A DNA stretch of 32,136 nucleotides from positions 1-32,136 of the IMG/VR virus record IMGVR_UViG_3300021375_000103; one strand, given 5' to 3'. A program made the position numbers and the translations under genes. Position 1 is the stretch's first letter; each line of letters starts with the position of its first letter. This DNA comes from a virus. Positions 1-8,799 of the stretch are shown here, in pieces. Below the pieces are notes generated by a model that saw only the letters and a list, made by a program, of their open reading frames with translations, was not told where the DNA came from and ran no database searches.

Positions 1-1
1 G

Positions 2-760
2 CATGTCAAGACGCTACGGGGTAAGCCCGGACATCTTGATGACGATACGATGAGGCAGATTCTTTCTGCGTATTCACCCCACGAAAGGGAGATGCGTAAG
101 TTTGGTAAGCCTACGATTGGGTCAGGTTTAGTATTTCCAATACCTGAAGAAAAAATAATGTGTGATCCTTTTGATATACCAGAGGATTGGGACAGAATAG
201 CAGGAATAGATTTTGGTTGGGACCATGATACTGCTGTTATATGGGGAGCGTATGATGAGAGTGAGGACACGTTCTATGTTTATGATGCATATAATGCTAA
301 CAAGCGTAGCCCTGCGGAACATTCTATTGAGATTATGCGCCGTCCTGCTTTCATTCCTATTGCTTATCCCCACGATGGTAATCGTCGTGATAGCATTGGT
401 AATCCGGGGTTGGCGGATCAGTATCGGACTCTTGGCTGCAATTTTTTACTTGAGCATTTCTCCAATCCCGCTGCGTTGGGGCAGAAGAAAGGCTCTAACA
501 GTGTGGAGGAAGGTATTCAGCAAATGGTAGTTTGGATGGAAGAAGGTAGGTTTAAGATATTTGAAAACTTATCTCATGTTCTACAAGAGTACAGACAGTA
601 CCACAGAAAAGACGGAAAGATTGTAGCGGTAAGAGATGACAGTATGTCAGCATTAAGATACTGCTTTATGAGTAGAAGATTTGGAGTGCCGGGTTCTGGT
701 GACACGTGGAACTTTAACTTCGATAAACCTTTAGAATATCAGGAACTAGGAATTGTATGA
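2..760 (+). CDS. terL: Terminase large subunit, C-terminal part (5' end outside window)
   Basis: The reading frame is open back to base 2, so the gene is cut by the window edge. The first internal ATG at 50 is not the true start. The visible part is the RNase H-fold headful/cos nuclease domain. Counting from the ATG at 50, it has the motif GIDFGWDHDTA with an acidic residue at D54, a second acidic site in YPHDGNRRD (D109) and a third in RDDSMSALRY (D196/D197). The preceding stretch (YSPHEREMRKFGKPTIGSG) is typical of the ATPase-nuclease linker of podoviral TerL. The ATPase half must lie upstream. The protein translocates and cuts DNA at the portal. Its stop overlaps the portal start (ATGA), so the two are translationally coupled. 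Assignment is confident; the packaging type cannot be told. Confidence 0.93.
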   Translation, partial: HVKTLRGKPGHLDDDTMRQILSAYSPHEREMRKFGKPTIGSGLVFPIPEEKIMCDPFDIPEDWDRIAGIDFGWDHDTAVIWGAYDESEDTFYVYDAYNANKRSPAEHSIEIMRRPAFIPIAYPHDGNRRDSIGNPGLADQYRTLGCNFLLEHFSNPAALGQKKGSNSVEEGIQQMVVWMEEGRFKIFENLSHVLQEYRQYHRKDGKIVAVRDDSMSALRYCFMSRRFGVPGSGDTWNFNFDKPLEYQELGIV

Positions 761-2694
761 GTGATCCAGTAACAGAAGATGAAATTGTAAGTCGAATTGA
801 TGGAGAAATCAATGAGGCTGTAGGGTATGGCGATGACGTTTCTGAACAACGTCGTGAAGCCATGCGTTATTACTATGCTCTTCCTTTGGGTAATGAGATC
901 GAAGGGAGAAGCCAGTATGTAGATAGCACAGTACAAGATACTGTTGAGTGGATTAAACCATCGCTTATGCGTGTGTTTGCCTCCGGTGATGAACTGGTTA
1001 AATTTGAGCCTAATAATCCGGGTGAGGTTGACATGGCTGCACAAGCCACAGACTATGTAAACTACGTGCTACAGAACCAACACAACGGTTGGGAGATTAT
1101 GTACCAGTGGTTTACTGATGCGCTTCTACAAAAGAACGGCATTATCAAAGTGTGGTGGGATGAGTACGATGAGTATGTTCGTGAAGAATACAAGAACCTT
1201 AATGACCTAGAGTTTGAAGCCTTAATGTCTGATGACTCAGTAGAGGTCGTAGAGCATGATGAGTATGGTGGTGAAGATGGAAACTTTTACCATGATGTTA
1301 TCGTAAAGAGATCACAGTACAACGGTAAAGTATGCATCGAAAACGTACCACCTGAAGAGTTTCTTATTAACCGTGAAGCAAAAACCATAGAAGATGCAAG
1401 GTTTATTTGTCATCGTGTAAGAAAAACCTTGTCAGAACTTAGACAGATGTATCCTGATATAGATGTTGAAGACCTGAAGGGTGGAGATACTGGAAGCCCT
1501 ATGTGGAACGATGAGCAGAATGCTAGATACGCTTTTGATCACACTCAGGACTTTTTCAATACATCACAAAATGCAGCGCCTGAAGAGTCTATGCAAGAGT
1601 ATTGGCTTTATGAGTCGTTTATTCGCACTGACTTTGATGGAGATGGAATTGCAGAATTAAGAAAAGTTTGCACGGTAGGTAGCACCATAATGGCTAACGA
1701 TGAGATTGACAATATGCCGTTCATCAGCATTACTCCTATTCAGATATCACACAAGTTCTTTGGACTTTCTGTGGCTGACTTGGTTATGCCATTGCAAAAA
1801 ATCAAAAGTGTACTGATGCGCAACCTGTTAGACAATATGTACAATCAGAACTATGGACGGTTTGCGGTATTGGAGGGCCAGGCAAATCTGGATGATTTAC
1901 TGACGGCTAGACCGGGAGGCATCGTACGTGTTAAATCACCTAATGCTGTCACCCCTCTGGCTACTCCTCCGCTTGAACCTTTTGTGTTTAACATGGTTCA
2001 GTATCTAGACGATGTGCGTGAGTCACGTGCAGGTGTAAGTCGAATGAGCCAAGGAATGAATGAGGACGCATTAACCTCTCATACTACGGCTACTGCTGTT
2101 AACGCAGTTATGACTGCATCACAATCAAGAGTAGAACTTATAGCCCGTAACTTTGCTGAGACAGGCGTTAAGGATTTGATGTGTAAGATATATGAACTGT
2201 TAGTTAAGAACATGGACAAGAAGCGTGTCATCAAACTCAGGGATCAATGGGTAGAAGTTAACCCAAGGTCATGGGCTGACAGGATGGATGCTACTGTGTC
2301 TGTTGCTCTGGGCAACGGTAATAAGGATCAGCAGGTTGCACAGTTGACTCAGTTGACTCAGATGGCTATGGGTCAACAAGCCTCTGGTAGCCCAATGGTT
2401 AGCCCTGAGAACCTATACAACTTGCAGGCATCATTGCTTAAGTCTATGGGGTATCAGAATGTAAACGATTATCTTACACCTCCTCAGATGCAAGCCCCGC
2501 CACAACCTGATCCTATGCAAGAGGCTCAGTTGCAGGCTCTTAATGTAGACACACAGGTTAAGCAGGGTGAACTAGAAGTTAAGAGAATGAAAGTTCAGAA
2601 TGAAATTCAAGAAACTAAGATGGAATCTAAATTTAAAATGGCTGAACTAGCAATTGAAGACAAACAAAAGAGGGCAGTTAAAATAGGGTCATGA
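757..2694 (+). CDS. Portal protein (P22-like family)
   Basis: 645 residues, the usual size for P22-like portals. The N-terminal part (RREAMRYYYALPLGNEIEGRSQYVDSTV) and the conserved block VEWIKPSLMRVFASGDELVKF are characteristic. So is the later region LMRNLLDNMYNQNYGRFAVLEG, followed by the Gly/Pro-containing PGGIVRVK. The C-terminus (from about residue 540) is Gln/Met-rich and becomes a Lys/Glu coiled coil, probably the barrel. The dodecameric ring sits at one capsid vertex and acts as the DNA channel and the docking site for terminase and adaptor. It starts inside the terminase stop (ATGA) and its own stop overlaps the next start in the same way. Confidence 0.92.
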   Translation: MSDPVTEDEIVSRIDGEINEAVGYGDDVSEQRREAMRYYYALPLGNEIEGRSQYVDSTVQDTVEWIKPSLMRVFASGDELVKFEPNNPGEVDMAAQATDYVNYVLQNQHNGWEIMYQWFTDALLQKNGIIKVWWDEYDEYVREEYKNLNDLEFEALMSDDSVEVVEHDEYGGEDGNFYHDVIVKRSQYNGKVCIENVPPEEFLINREAKTIEDARFICHRVRKTLSELRQMYPDIDVEDLKGGDTGSPMWNDEQNARYAFDHTQDFFNTSQNAAPEESMQEYWLYESFIRTDFDGDGIAELRKVCTVGSTIMANDEIDNMPFISITPIQISHKFFGLSVADLVMPLQKIKSVLMRNLLDNMYNQNYGRFAVLEGQANLDDLLTARPGGIVRVKSPNAVTPLATPPLEPFVFNMVQYLDDVRESRAGVSRMSQGMNEDALTSHTTATAVNAVMTASQSRVELIARNFAETGVKDLMCKIYELLVKNMDKKRVIKLRDQWVEVNPRSWADRMDATVSVALGNGNKDQQVAQLTQLTQMAMGQQASGSPMVSPENLYNLQASLLKSMGYQNVNDYLTPPQMQAPPQPDPMQEAQLQALNVDTQVKQGELEVKRMKVQNEIQETKMESKFKMAELAIEDKQKRAVKIGS

Positions 2695-2936
2695 CACCAG
2701 AACAAAGACAGACTAATGCAAAAAGATTATTAGAAGATGATCTGTTTGCAGAAAGTATCGAAGCGTTAAAAGCGCAACTACTACATGAGTGGCAAGTGAC
2801 AAGCCAACATGATATTGAGAGTAGAGAACAGATTTGGCTTGAACTCAAACTGGTGGATAGATTAGTAGGACATATCCAATCAATATTTGAGGAAGGACAA
2901 ATAACTAAATTTACATCAACAATGAGAACTATTTAA
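2691..2936 (+). CDS. Small conserved head-module protein, function unknown
   Basis: 81 residues, starting within the portal stop codon (ATGA), so probably translated by re-initiation. The protein is predicted helical and charged, with a block AESIEALKAQLLHEWQ followed by IWLELKLVDRLVGHIQSIFEEG. No membrane segment or catalytic motif is seen. Small helical ORFs at this position, between portal and scaffold, are common in phages with this gene order, which suggests a virion or assembly role. That is inference from position only. Confidence 0.75.
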   Translation: MTPEQRQTNAKRLLEDDLFAESIEALKAQLLHEWQVTSQHDIESREQIWLELKLVDRLVGHIQSIFEEGQITKFTSTMRTI

Positions 2937-2939
2937 ATT

Positions 2940-4010
2940 ATGGCTATACCAAATGTGGTGGACACTACTCCAGTTGAGCGACCCACCGAACCATTAAGCG
3001 AAGCAATGAACATTGCTAACGCACAAGAAGAAATTCTAAAACTTATGGACGCTGATGAGGCGCAACCAGTAGCGGCAGAAAATCAACCTGTAGAAGAAAC
3101 GGAATCACAACCTGTAGAGGAAGAGGAAGTTTTGGAAGAGGAGGCTGAAGTATCTGAGTCTGAGTCTGAAGAATATGAAGATGAAGATGAGGAATATGAA
3201 GCAACAGACAATCGTGATGCTGAAGGGCAGGAAACCGAAATGTACACCATCAAAGTTGATGGTCAAGACGTAGAGGTATCCTTAGAAGAATTGCAACAAG
3301 GCTATTCACGGCAGTCTGACTACACAAAAAAGACGCAGGAGTTATCAGAAGAGCGCAGAACTATTGATGCGGAACGTGCTGAATATCAGAACGGACTAAA
3401 TCAGTTGATGGCGCAGCGTCAACAGTACGAACAGGCGTTAGGCCAACTAGGTCAACAGTTATCTCAGAACATGAGTAAGTTTCAGAATGTTGATTGGCAG
3501 CGATTAAAGAACGAAGACCCGCTAGAGTATGTCACCAAGCGTGATGAATTCCGTGAAGAACAGGAACGCATCAAGTCAGTGCATTACCACCAACAGCAGG
3601 TGCAAGTACAGCAACAGCAAGAGATGGAGCAGATTCGTCAAAAGGCTGTAGCAGAGGAGATAGGTAAACTAGGGACACTTATTCCTGAATGGAATGACCC
3701 CGATGCACAACCTAAGATCGCTAAAGATATTATGGATTATGGTGTAACCTCCGGGTTTACCAAAGAAGAGATGGAGGGTCTTGTTGACTCAAGGTCTGTA
3801 TATCTTATTCATAAAGCCATGAAATATGATGCACTTCAAAATGCTGACTTGAAAAACAAGAAGGTTAAGAATAAACCTAAGATGACTAAGAGCGGAGCCA
3901 AGCGACCCAAGTCCGATGCTAAACGTAGGCGTAAAGCCGAACTTTCAAAACAACTAAACTCTTCAGGGAAGGTTGCAGATGCAGCCAAACTGTTAGAGGA
4001 TATTTTCTAA
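2940..4010 (+). CDS. Capsid scaffolding protein
   Basis: 356 residues. Residues about 35-95 are strongly acidic with runs of E/D. The motif LEELQQGYSRQSDYTKKTQELSEERR (about 115-140) is typical of podoviral scaffold proteins. A long Gln-rich coiled coil follows (about 140-235), and the C-terminus is basic (KNKKVKNKPKMTKSGAKRPK and onward), as expected for the part that contacts the capsid protein. It lies between portal and capsid genes, the standard place. It should guide prohead assembly and then leave the shell. No protease signature is visible in it or next to it. Confidence 0.85.
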   Translation: MAIPNVVDTTPVERPTEPLSEAMNIANAQEEILKLMDADEAQPVAAENQPVEETESQPVEEEEVLEEEAEVSESESEEYEDEDEEYEATDNRDAEGQETEMYTIKVDGQDVEVSLEELQQGYSRQSDYTKKTQELSEERRTIDAERAEYQNGLNQLMAQRQQYEQALGQLGQQLSQNMSKFQNVDWQRLKNEDPLEYVTKRDEFREEQERIKSVHYHQQQVQVQQQQEMEQIRQKAVAEEIGKLGTLIPEWNDPDAQPKIAKDIMDYGVTSGFTKEEMEGLVDSRSVYLIHKAMKYDALQNADLKNKKVKNKPKMTKSGAKRPKSDAKRRRKAELSKQLNSSGKVADAAKLLEDIF

Positions 4011-4022
4011 GGAGAAAATACT

Positions 4023-4979
4023 ATGGGAGTACCAACTAATACACGGGAAACTTACGGAGCCATTGGCATTCGTGAAGACCTGTCAAATATCATTTACAAT
4101 ATCAGTCCGGAAGAAACTCCGTTCATGTCAAACATTGGTAAATCGTCTTGCGATAATACCTACTTTGAGTGGCAGACGGATGCTCTTGCATCAGCCAGCA
4201 CCAGTAACCGTGTTGCTGAAGGTGATGACGCAAGTGCGCTTGCAGTGGCAGAACCAACACGCCGTGGAAACTACACGCAGATCAGCACGAAAGCAATCCA
4301 GACTTCTGGAACTGCTGAAGCCGTTGACTTTGCGGGTCGCAAATCTACGGAAGCCTATCAGATGGCGAAACGTGCAAAAGAACTGAAGTTGGACATGGAA
4401 GCAATGCTTCTTACCAACAACGGTATGGTTGCCGGTTCGTCAGGTACGGCACGTGAAACTGGCTCTGTCGGTGCATGGATTCAGTCAAACCTAGAGAACG
4501 GAACGGCTGCTGCCTCTTCTGCTTTTGGTACGACTCCTCCGACTGCGGGTTCAGATAAGGCTGTTGTTGAGGCCGATATCAAAGACCTCATGAAGAAATG
4601 TTGGGATGCGGGCGCAAGCCCAAGTGTCATCATGGTTGATGGTGCGCTTAAGCAGAAAATCTCTACGCTTTCGCAGAGTGTTTCTGAGTTGCGTACGTCT
4701 GCTAATGACAAGTCGCCTGCATATGTCGTGGCTGCGGTTGACATTTATGTCAGTGACTTTGGCAATCTTCAGATTGTACCTAACCGGCATATGCCTGCCA
4801 AGACCTGCTACTTCCTAGATTATGAGTATTGGGATATCGCTTACTTGCGACCTTTCAATACCTTTGATCTGGCCCGTACAGGTGATAGCATGGCGAAGCA
4901 ACTGGTTGTGGAGTACGGTTTACGTGCACGCAATGAGGCTGCTAACGGTGCCATCCTTGGTTGGGACCCGGCTCTCTAG
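4023..4979 (+). CDS. Major capsid protein (SU10/DUF5309-like HK97 fold)
   Basis: 318 residues. The N-terminal part IREDLSNIIYNISPEETPFMSNIG and the block YFEWQTDALA are typical of the DUF5309/SU10-type major capsid family. The C-terminal half includes GNLQIVPNRHMP, YWDIAYLRPFNTFDLARTGDS and VVEYGLRARNEAANGAI, which fit the end of the family. A strong Shine-Dalgarno (AAGGAGAA, 4010-4017) lies directly after the scaffold stop, as expected for the most highly expressed structural gene. An intrinsic terminator follows. It forms the icosahedral shell with the HK97 fold (family knowledge). Confidence 0.93.
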   Translation: MGVPTNTRETYGAIGIREDLSNIIYNISPEETPFMSNIGKSSCDNTYFEWQTDALASASTSNRVAEGDDASALAVAEPTRRGNYTQISTKAIQTSGTAEAVDFAGRKSTEAYQMAKRAKELKLDMEAMLLTNNGMVAGSSGTARETGSVGAWIQSNLENGTAAASSAFGTTPPTAGSDKAVVEADIKDLMKKCWDAGASPSVIMVDGALKQKISTLSQSVSELRTSANDKSPAYVVAAVDIYVSDFGNLQIVPNRHMPAKTCYFLDYEYWDIAYLRPFNTFDLARTGDSMAKQLVVEYGLRARNEAANGAILGWDPAL

Positions 4980-4995
4980 GAGCGGTAATTGGGAT

Positions 4996-5020
4996 GCCCC
5001 CTTCGGGGGGCTGACCTTTT
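4996..5020 (+). terminator. Intrinsic terminator after the capsid gene
   Basis: Perfect 6-bp stem GCCCCC/GGGGGC (4996-5001 with 5006-5011) closed by a TTCG tetraloop (5002-5005) in the especially stable C(UUCG)G context. TGACCTTTT follows. It lies 17 bases past the capsid stop. The U tract is short and slightly displaced, so it may be a partial terminator or an mRNA 3'-end stabiliser that sets high capsid expression against the genes downstream. Confidence 0.75.
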
Positions 5021-5048
5021 GAATTAGATGACCTATAAAGGAAAGAAC

Positions 5049-5189
5049 ATGAAACTAAGTAAGAAACATTTTGATAGACAGCCTGACAAAAAGGTTGAAT
5101 CGAAGAAGGTAGATGCTATGGCTGAACTGAAAAAGGCTTACAGCAAACCACAAAAGGTTGCCAAGGTAGGAGGCAAGGGGTATGTCTAA
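5049..5189 (+). CDS. Small lysine-rich protein, unknown function
   Basis: 46 codons starting MKLSKKHFDRQPDKKVESKK and ending GGKGYV. It is preceded by a good Shine-Dalgarno (AAAGGAAAG about 5 bases upstream). It overlaps the next gene by 8 bases (ATG at 5182 inside the last codons). About a quarter of residues are Lys, giving a high positive charge, so nucleic-acid contact is possible. A second very basic peptide gene lies at 26407 before the adaptor. Called from RBS, overlap and context. Confidence 0.65.
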   Translation: MKLSKKHFDRQPDKKVESKKVDAMAELKKAYSKPQKVAKVGGKGYV

Positions 5190-5493
5190 GACCATATTTG
5201 ATGTAGATGAAACATCTACCACTTACTTTGAAGAAGGTGACAAAGAGTTTACCTTAACTAAAGTACAGGATACAGCACCTGTGCTAGACAATAACAAGAA
5301 AGAATTCAAAAGCGGAATAAATAACCCTACAGATGGTATGTTTGGAAGAAAGGTAGCGTCTATTCCCTTGGTTGTATGGCAGAACTGGATGAAGGAAACT
5401 AACGGAGCGGTCAGAAGCGACCCTGTTTTGTTGGCTAAATATCTTAACGATCCAGATAACAAATACTTTAGAACACACAACAGCAGGGTATAA
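5182..5493 (+). CDS. Conserved small head-module protein, unknown function
   Basis: 103 residues with an acidic N-terminus and a conserved-looking C-terminal half: VASIPLVVWQNWMKE, then LLAKYLNDPDNKYFRTHNSRV. This pattern (a hydrophobic VWxxW segment followed by an LNDPDNxxFRT motif) recurs in proteins encoded just after the capsid gene in many podoviruses and siphoviruses. Its role there is not established as far as I know. The start overlaps the upstream small basic gene, and the stop is 2 bases before the next ATG. Probably a head-completion or virion component, by inference. Confidence 0.8.
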   Translation: MSKTIFDVDETSTTYFEEGDKEFTLTKVQDTAPVLDNNKKEFKSGINNPTDGMFGRKVASIPLVVWQNWMKETNGAVRSDPVLLAKYLNDPDNKYFRTHNSRV

Positions 5494-5495
5494 TT

Positions 5496-6179
5496 ATGAT
5501 ATTTGGAAAACCATCACAAGAAGAAATGCAGGCAAGATACAGGGCCTTGGCAGAACGAAGCGTTCTAAAGAATGGTGAGTTACCAACTGTTCCTGCGGGA
5601 ACTCAACAGGTTATTTACGGGCAGAATCAAAACTCACTTGGATTAAATTACGGTGATGCTGCTCCTACTATACTTGAGCGCAATGGAAGAAAATATTTCT
5701 ACAATCCTATTGGTGGAAATGATTATGTTTTTAATGAAAGGACAGGAGCGTTTCATTCGGGAGGCTCAGACGGTGGCATCCTTATGTTTAGTCCTGCTAA
5801 AAAGGCTGAAGAGGATGAGGAAGAGGATAATAAACAGACTGCATCCAATAACTCCGGTGGCTCTGGTGGCTCTGGTGGCGGTGGTTCTGGTGGGGGAGGT
5901 AATAACGGTGGTGGAAATGATACCGACCAAGGAACCGTTACATACGCAAGACCAAATAAGAAAGTTTTAGGACATAAAGTTGCTTCAAAAACTATACTAG
6001 GAGACTCTTACGACTCAATGGTTAATTACAACCCTGTAACAACGGGTCAACCACAAAACTCATTGGTTAATACGGGTAATTGGATGGTTCAGTTAGACCC
6101 AAATAACGCACTTGCAGTAGACCCCGGTCAGGTTACGTACGGTAGTAATATTGCTCTTAACCCATACGTAATTTCTTAA
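5496..6179 (+). CDS. Probable virion protein with a glycine-serine linker
   Basis: 227 residues. Residues about 1-95 form one region (IFGKPSQEEMQARYRALAERSVL through YFYNPIGGNDYVF). A short acidic patch and a low-complexity Gly/Ser linker follow at about 123-148, then an Asn-rich C-terminal region ending NPYVIS. The flexible linker between two folded parts is typical of a virion-associated protein. No enzymatic motif is recognised. It lies in a tight series of structural genes with RBS-containing junctions; the next gene has TAAGGAG right at this stop. Confidence 0.75.
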   Translation: MIFGKPSQEEMQARYRALAERSVLKNGELPTVPAGTQQVIYGQNQNSLGLNYGDAAPTILERNGRKYFYNPIGGNDYVFNERTGAFHSGGSDGGILMFSPAKKAEEDEEEDNKQTASNNSGGSGGSGGGGSGGGGNNGGGNDTDQGTVTYARPNKKVLGHKVASKTILGDSYDSMVNYNPVTTGQPQNSLVNTGNWMVQLDPNNALAVDPGQVTYGSNIALNPYVIS

Positions 6180-6189
6180 GGAGAATATA

Positions 6190-6933
6190 ATGCAAGGATC
6201 AAAAACCGTAACTGACAGCACTAATACCAGTAGACCTTGGCAACAAGAATACTACAAGCGTATGCTTGGACAGGCTGAAAATCTTTATAATCAAGGAATG
6301 CCTTCATATTATTCTGGTCCAACTGTAGCAGGATTTACCCCCGCTCAGATGGAGTCAATGAACCTGACATCTAATTATGTTACTGGCGGTGCGCAGGACA
6401 TGATGAACAATCAGAATCAAATTTATCAACAGATGATGAGTGGTCAGGTTAATACAGGTGCAGGCTCACCTTATGGTGATATGGCTGATGCATACAAGAG
6501 ACAGGCAGTAAGTCAGGCTCAGGATGCTATGGCTGAGTTAAGAACGGGTCAGGTTGCTTATCAACCCGGAGGTTCCTCACGTGCCGAACTATTAAACGAA
6601 CGTGTTATGGAAGACACTAACCAAGGCATCAGTGATAATCTGGCTTCTATGTACGGAAATGCGTATGGTCAGGCACAGCAAAAACAGGTTCAGGCTTTAG
6701 GTGAGTATGGCAGCATTATGAATATGCCACTAGAGATGAGCAAACAATTGTACAACCGTGTTGGTCTACCACAGCAGACTCTTAATCAGGCTCTTATGGA
6801 TGATCAGAAGAAGCGATACGACTACAACGCAATGAGTCCTTACAACAACCTTGCTCAGTTCCAGAGTTTCATCAGCGGTAATTACGGTGGACAAAACATG
6901 GGAACTTCTACCTCAACAGCAACGCCATTATAG
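6190..6933 (+). CDS. Probable internal virion / structural protein
   Basis: 247 residues, rich in Gln, Met, Tyr and Asn. It contains the segment YYSGPTVAGFTPAQMESMN, a recurring 'P-x-x-A-x-x-T-P-x-Q' pattern seen in phage virion proteins encoded between capsid and ejection proteins. Long amphipathic helices follow (DAYKRQAVSQAQDAMAELR and DNLASMYGNAYGQAQQKQVQALGEYG). A strong RBS (AAGGAG at 6178-6183) precedes the ATG. By position and composition it resembles the smaller internal or DNA-ejection proteins of podoviruses (T7 gp14 position). Function is inferred. Confidence 0.75.
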   Translation: MQGSKTVTDSTNTSRPWQQEYYKRMLGQAENLYNQGMPSYYSGPTVAGFTPAQMESMNLTSNYVTGGAQDMMNNQNQIYQQMMSGQVNTGAGSPYGDMADAYKRQAVSQAQDAMAELRTGQVAYQPGGSSRAELLNERVMEDTNQGISDNLASMYGNAYGQAQQKQVQALGEYGSIMNMPLEMSKQLYNRVGLPQQTLNQALMDDQKKRYDYNAMSPYNNLAQFQSFISGNYGGQNMGTSTSTATPL

Positions 6934-6942
6934 GATAATCAT

Positions 6943-8790
6943 ATGTTTGCAGCAATACTAGGATCATTAGTTATGGGAACTCTAGCCTCTAAGGTTGGAG
7001 AGAACATCGTGGGTAAAAGGCTTGGCATGAGTGAGAAGGATCGCAAGTTGCTAGGTACTGTGTTTGGTATGGCAGGTGGAGCATACGGTGGATATGCAGG
7101 TCAGGCAGGCTTTGGCTCTACCGCAGGATCAGCCTTTACCGCTCCCGGTGGTCAGTCAGCAGGTATGGCGGGCGCCTCTCCCAAGGTGGGTGGTGACTAT
7201 GGCACCGCTATGAACCTGTTTAGCCAACCAACTGTTCCGGGCGCAGGTCCGGGTTACTATGGTTCTGGACCAGTAGGAAACGTAAACAATACAGGCTACC
7301 AGTATATTCCTGCAATGGGCACTGAGTACACTCCAATTGATGGATATTCAGGAGTGACAGGTTCAGCAGATGCACCGCCTACATTTGAGTATGATGCTAT
7401 GGCAGGTATGGACCCCGGAATGGATATGTATGCTAATCCTAACTATGGACTAGGGGCGGGTCCGGGGTACTATGGTCAGCAACCTGTTGGGCAAACAGGG
7501 TTTAACAATGTGGACTTAATGGGTGGTCAGGGTTACTCAAATCAATATAACCAAATGGCAGGCATGGACCCCCAAACCTATGGTATGGATGGGTATCGCA
7601 TTAATCAGTACAATCAGATGGCAGGTATGCCGGTTAAAACTTATGGTATGGATGGGTATCGAATAACTCCTGTATATCAAGGACCTGCGGGACCTGCTAC
7701 TAGCGCACAAACATTTGCTTTGGATACTCCTTCCAGAACTATAGGACTTGCGCCATCTGGCACACCATTAGAGGTTATGGATGTAGCACCGTATGAGGGT
7801 ATTCCTGAACCTAGAAACTTTCTTACTCCGGGACCTGATGGTCAAATGTACCCAAAAGATTCTTTTACCAAAAATAATCTTAGCATGGGTGATGCGTATG
7901 ATCTTGGCGGAAATCCTGATATAGAACTCACTTACTCAACAGGTGGTGGATATAGTATTGATCCAGAGGGTATCAATATGGATTTGGTAAGGGCTGACTC
8001 AAAGCCGGGTGGTAGACTTACTATTGACAGTGACCGTTTGATGGCAGCAAACTCTAGGATGCCTGAAGACATTGTGAGTAGAATAGAGAACGGTCCTATT
8101 ATTGATAACAGTTTAAACGCTGCCCCAAGAAGCCTTTACGAAAACGCAATTCGAAGCGAAGCATTAAAGGCTCCAAGAGATTCCGTAGGAAGGCCAATAC
8201 TCTCAGATGGAATAAAGGCACAAGCAGCATATGATGCTCCAGTACCATTGTCTGACCCGCAGGGAACGACTTCAGGTTTAAGGGCTGAAGCAGATGCGAT
8301 TAAATTTCAGGCTGAATACGGAAACACCCCTGAACAGATTCAGGCAACTGCTCAAGAGAAAGTGAATGACGCAAGACAAAAACTTATTGAAGGAGGAAAA
8401 AGGGGTGATAATAGAGTCATTGAAAGAGAACAGCAGAACATAGCCTCAACGATTGATGAGGTTAGAGCAACCATGCAGCAACAACTGGCAGAAGACCCTA
8501 GCAAGTTGAGTGAATTCTTGAAAAAAATACCAGACAGCGTGAAGCAGTGGGCTGCTGAAACAGGTGTGGCACTATTAGATATGTGGATTAAACAATCTCT
8601 ATTCGGTCAAGACTATGACGATCAGATAGCAGAGGGTGGTGGTGGAGGAGGCGGTGTCCTGAGAGGCTCTAGCCCTGTGGTGTCACCTTACTCTGGTGGA
8701 GGATCAGGTGGTGGAGGTAAAGGCGTACTCTTCTCAATGGGAGGAAGCGGTCAACAGGGGCGTGGCACACATATTATGGCACTTCAATAG
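6943..8790 (+). CDS. Large glycine-rich virion protein, probable ejection-complex component
   Basis: 615 residues. The N-terminus is hydrophobic and Gly-spaced (MFAAILGSLVMGTLASKVGE, then LLGTVFGMAGGAYGGYAG), compatible with membrane insertion. Residues about 60-240 are low-complexity Gly/Tyr/Met/Pro, with a duplicated 21-residue unit at 7540-7665 and a looser GAGPGYYG repeat. The middle and C-terminal parts contain helices (about 450-530), a WIKQSLFG segment and poly-Gly stretches at about 567-570 and near the end. Position among the internal virion genes and the membrane-like start suggest a DNA-ejection protein, by inference. No lytic enzyme motif is seen. Confidence 0.72.
   Translation: MFAAILGSLVMGTLASKVGENIVGKRLGMSEKDRKLLGTVFGMAGGAYGGYAGQAGFGSTAGSAFTAPGGQSAGMAGASPKVGGDYGTAMNLFSQPTVPGAGPGYYGSGPVGNVNNTGYQYIPAMGTEYTPIDGYSGVTGSADAPPTFEYDAMAGMDPGMDMYANPNYGLGAGPGYYGQQPVGQTGFNNVDLMGGQGYSNQYNQMAGMDPQTYGMDGYRINQYNQMAGMPVKTYGMDGYRITPVYQGPAGPATSAQTFALDTPSRTIGLAPSGTPLEVMDVAPYEGIPEPRNFLTPGPDGQMYPKDSFTKNNLSMGDAYDLGGNPDIELTYSTGGGYSIDPEGINMDLVRADSKPGGRLTIDSDRLMAANSRMPEDIVSRIENGPIIDNSLNAAPRSLYENAIRSEALKAPRDSVGRPILSDGIKAQAAYDAPVPLSDPQGTTSGLRAEADAIKFQAEYGNTPEQIQATAQEKVNDARQKLIEGGKRGDNRVIEREQQNIASTIDEVRATMQQQLAEDPSKLSEFLKKIPDSVKQWAAETGVALLDMWIKQSLFGQDYDDQIAEGGGGGGGVLRGSSPVVSPYSGGGSGGGGKGVLFSMGGSGQQGRGTHIMALQ
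7540..7665 (+). repeat. Tandem 63-bp (21-codon) repeat inside a virion gene
   Basis: Two adjacent in-frame copies (7540-7602 and 7603-7665) each encode NQYNQMAGM, three variable residues, then TYGMDGYRI. The protein is identical except for those three residues (DPQ against PVK), while the DNA carries several silent differences. The duplication is therefore not very recent, or has been maintained. Confidence 0.9.
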
Positions 8791-8799
8791 GAGCGGTAG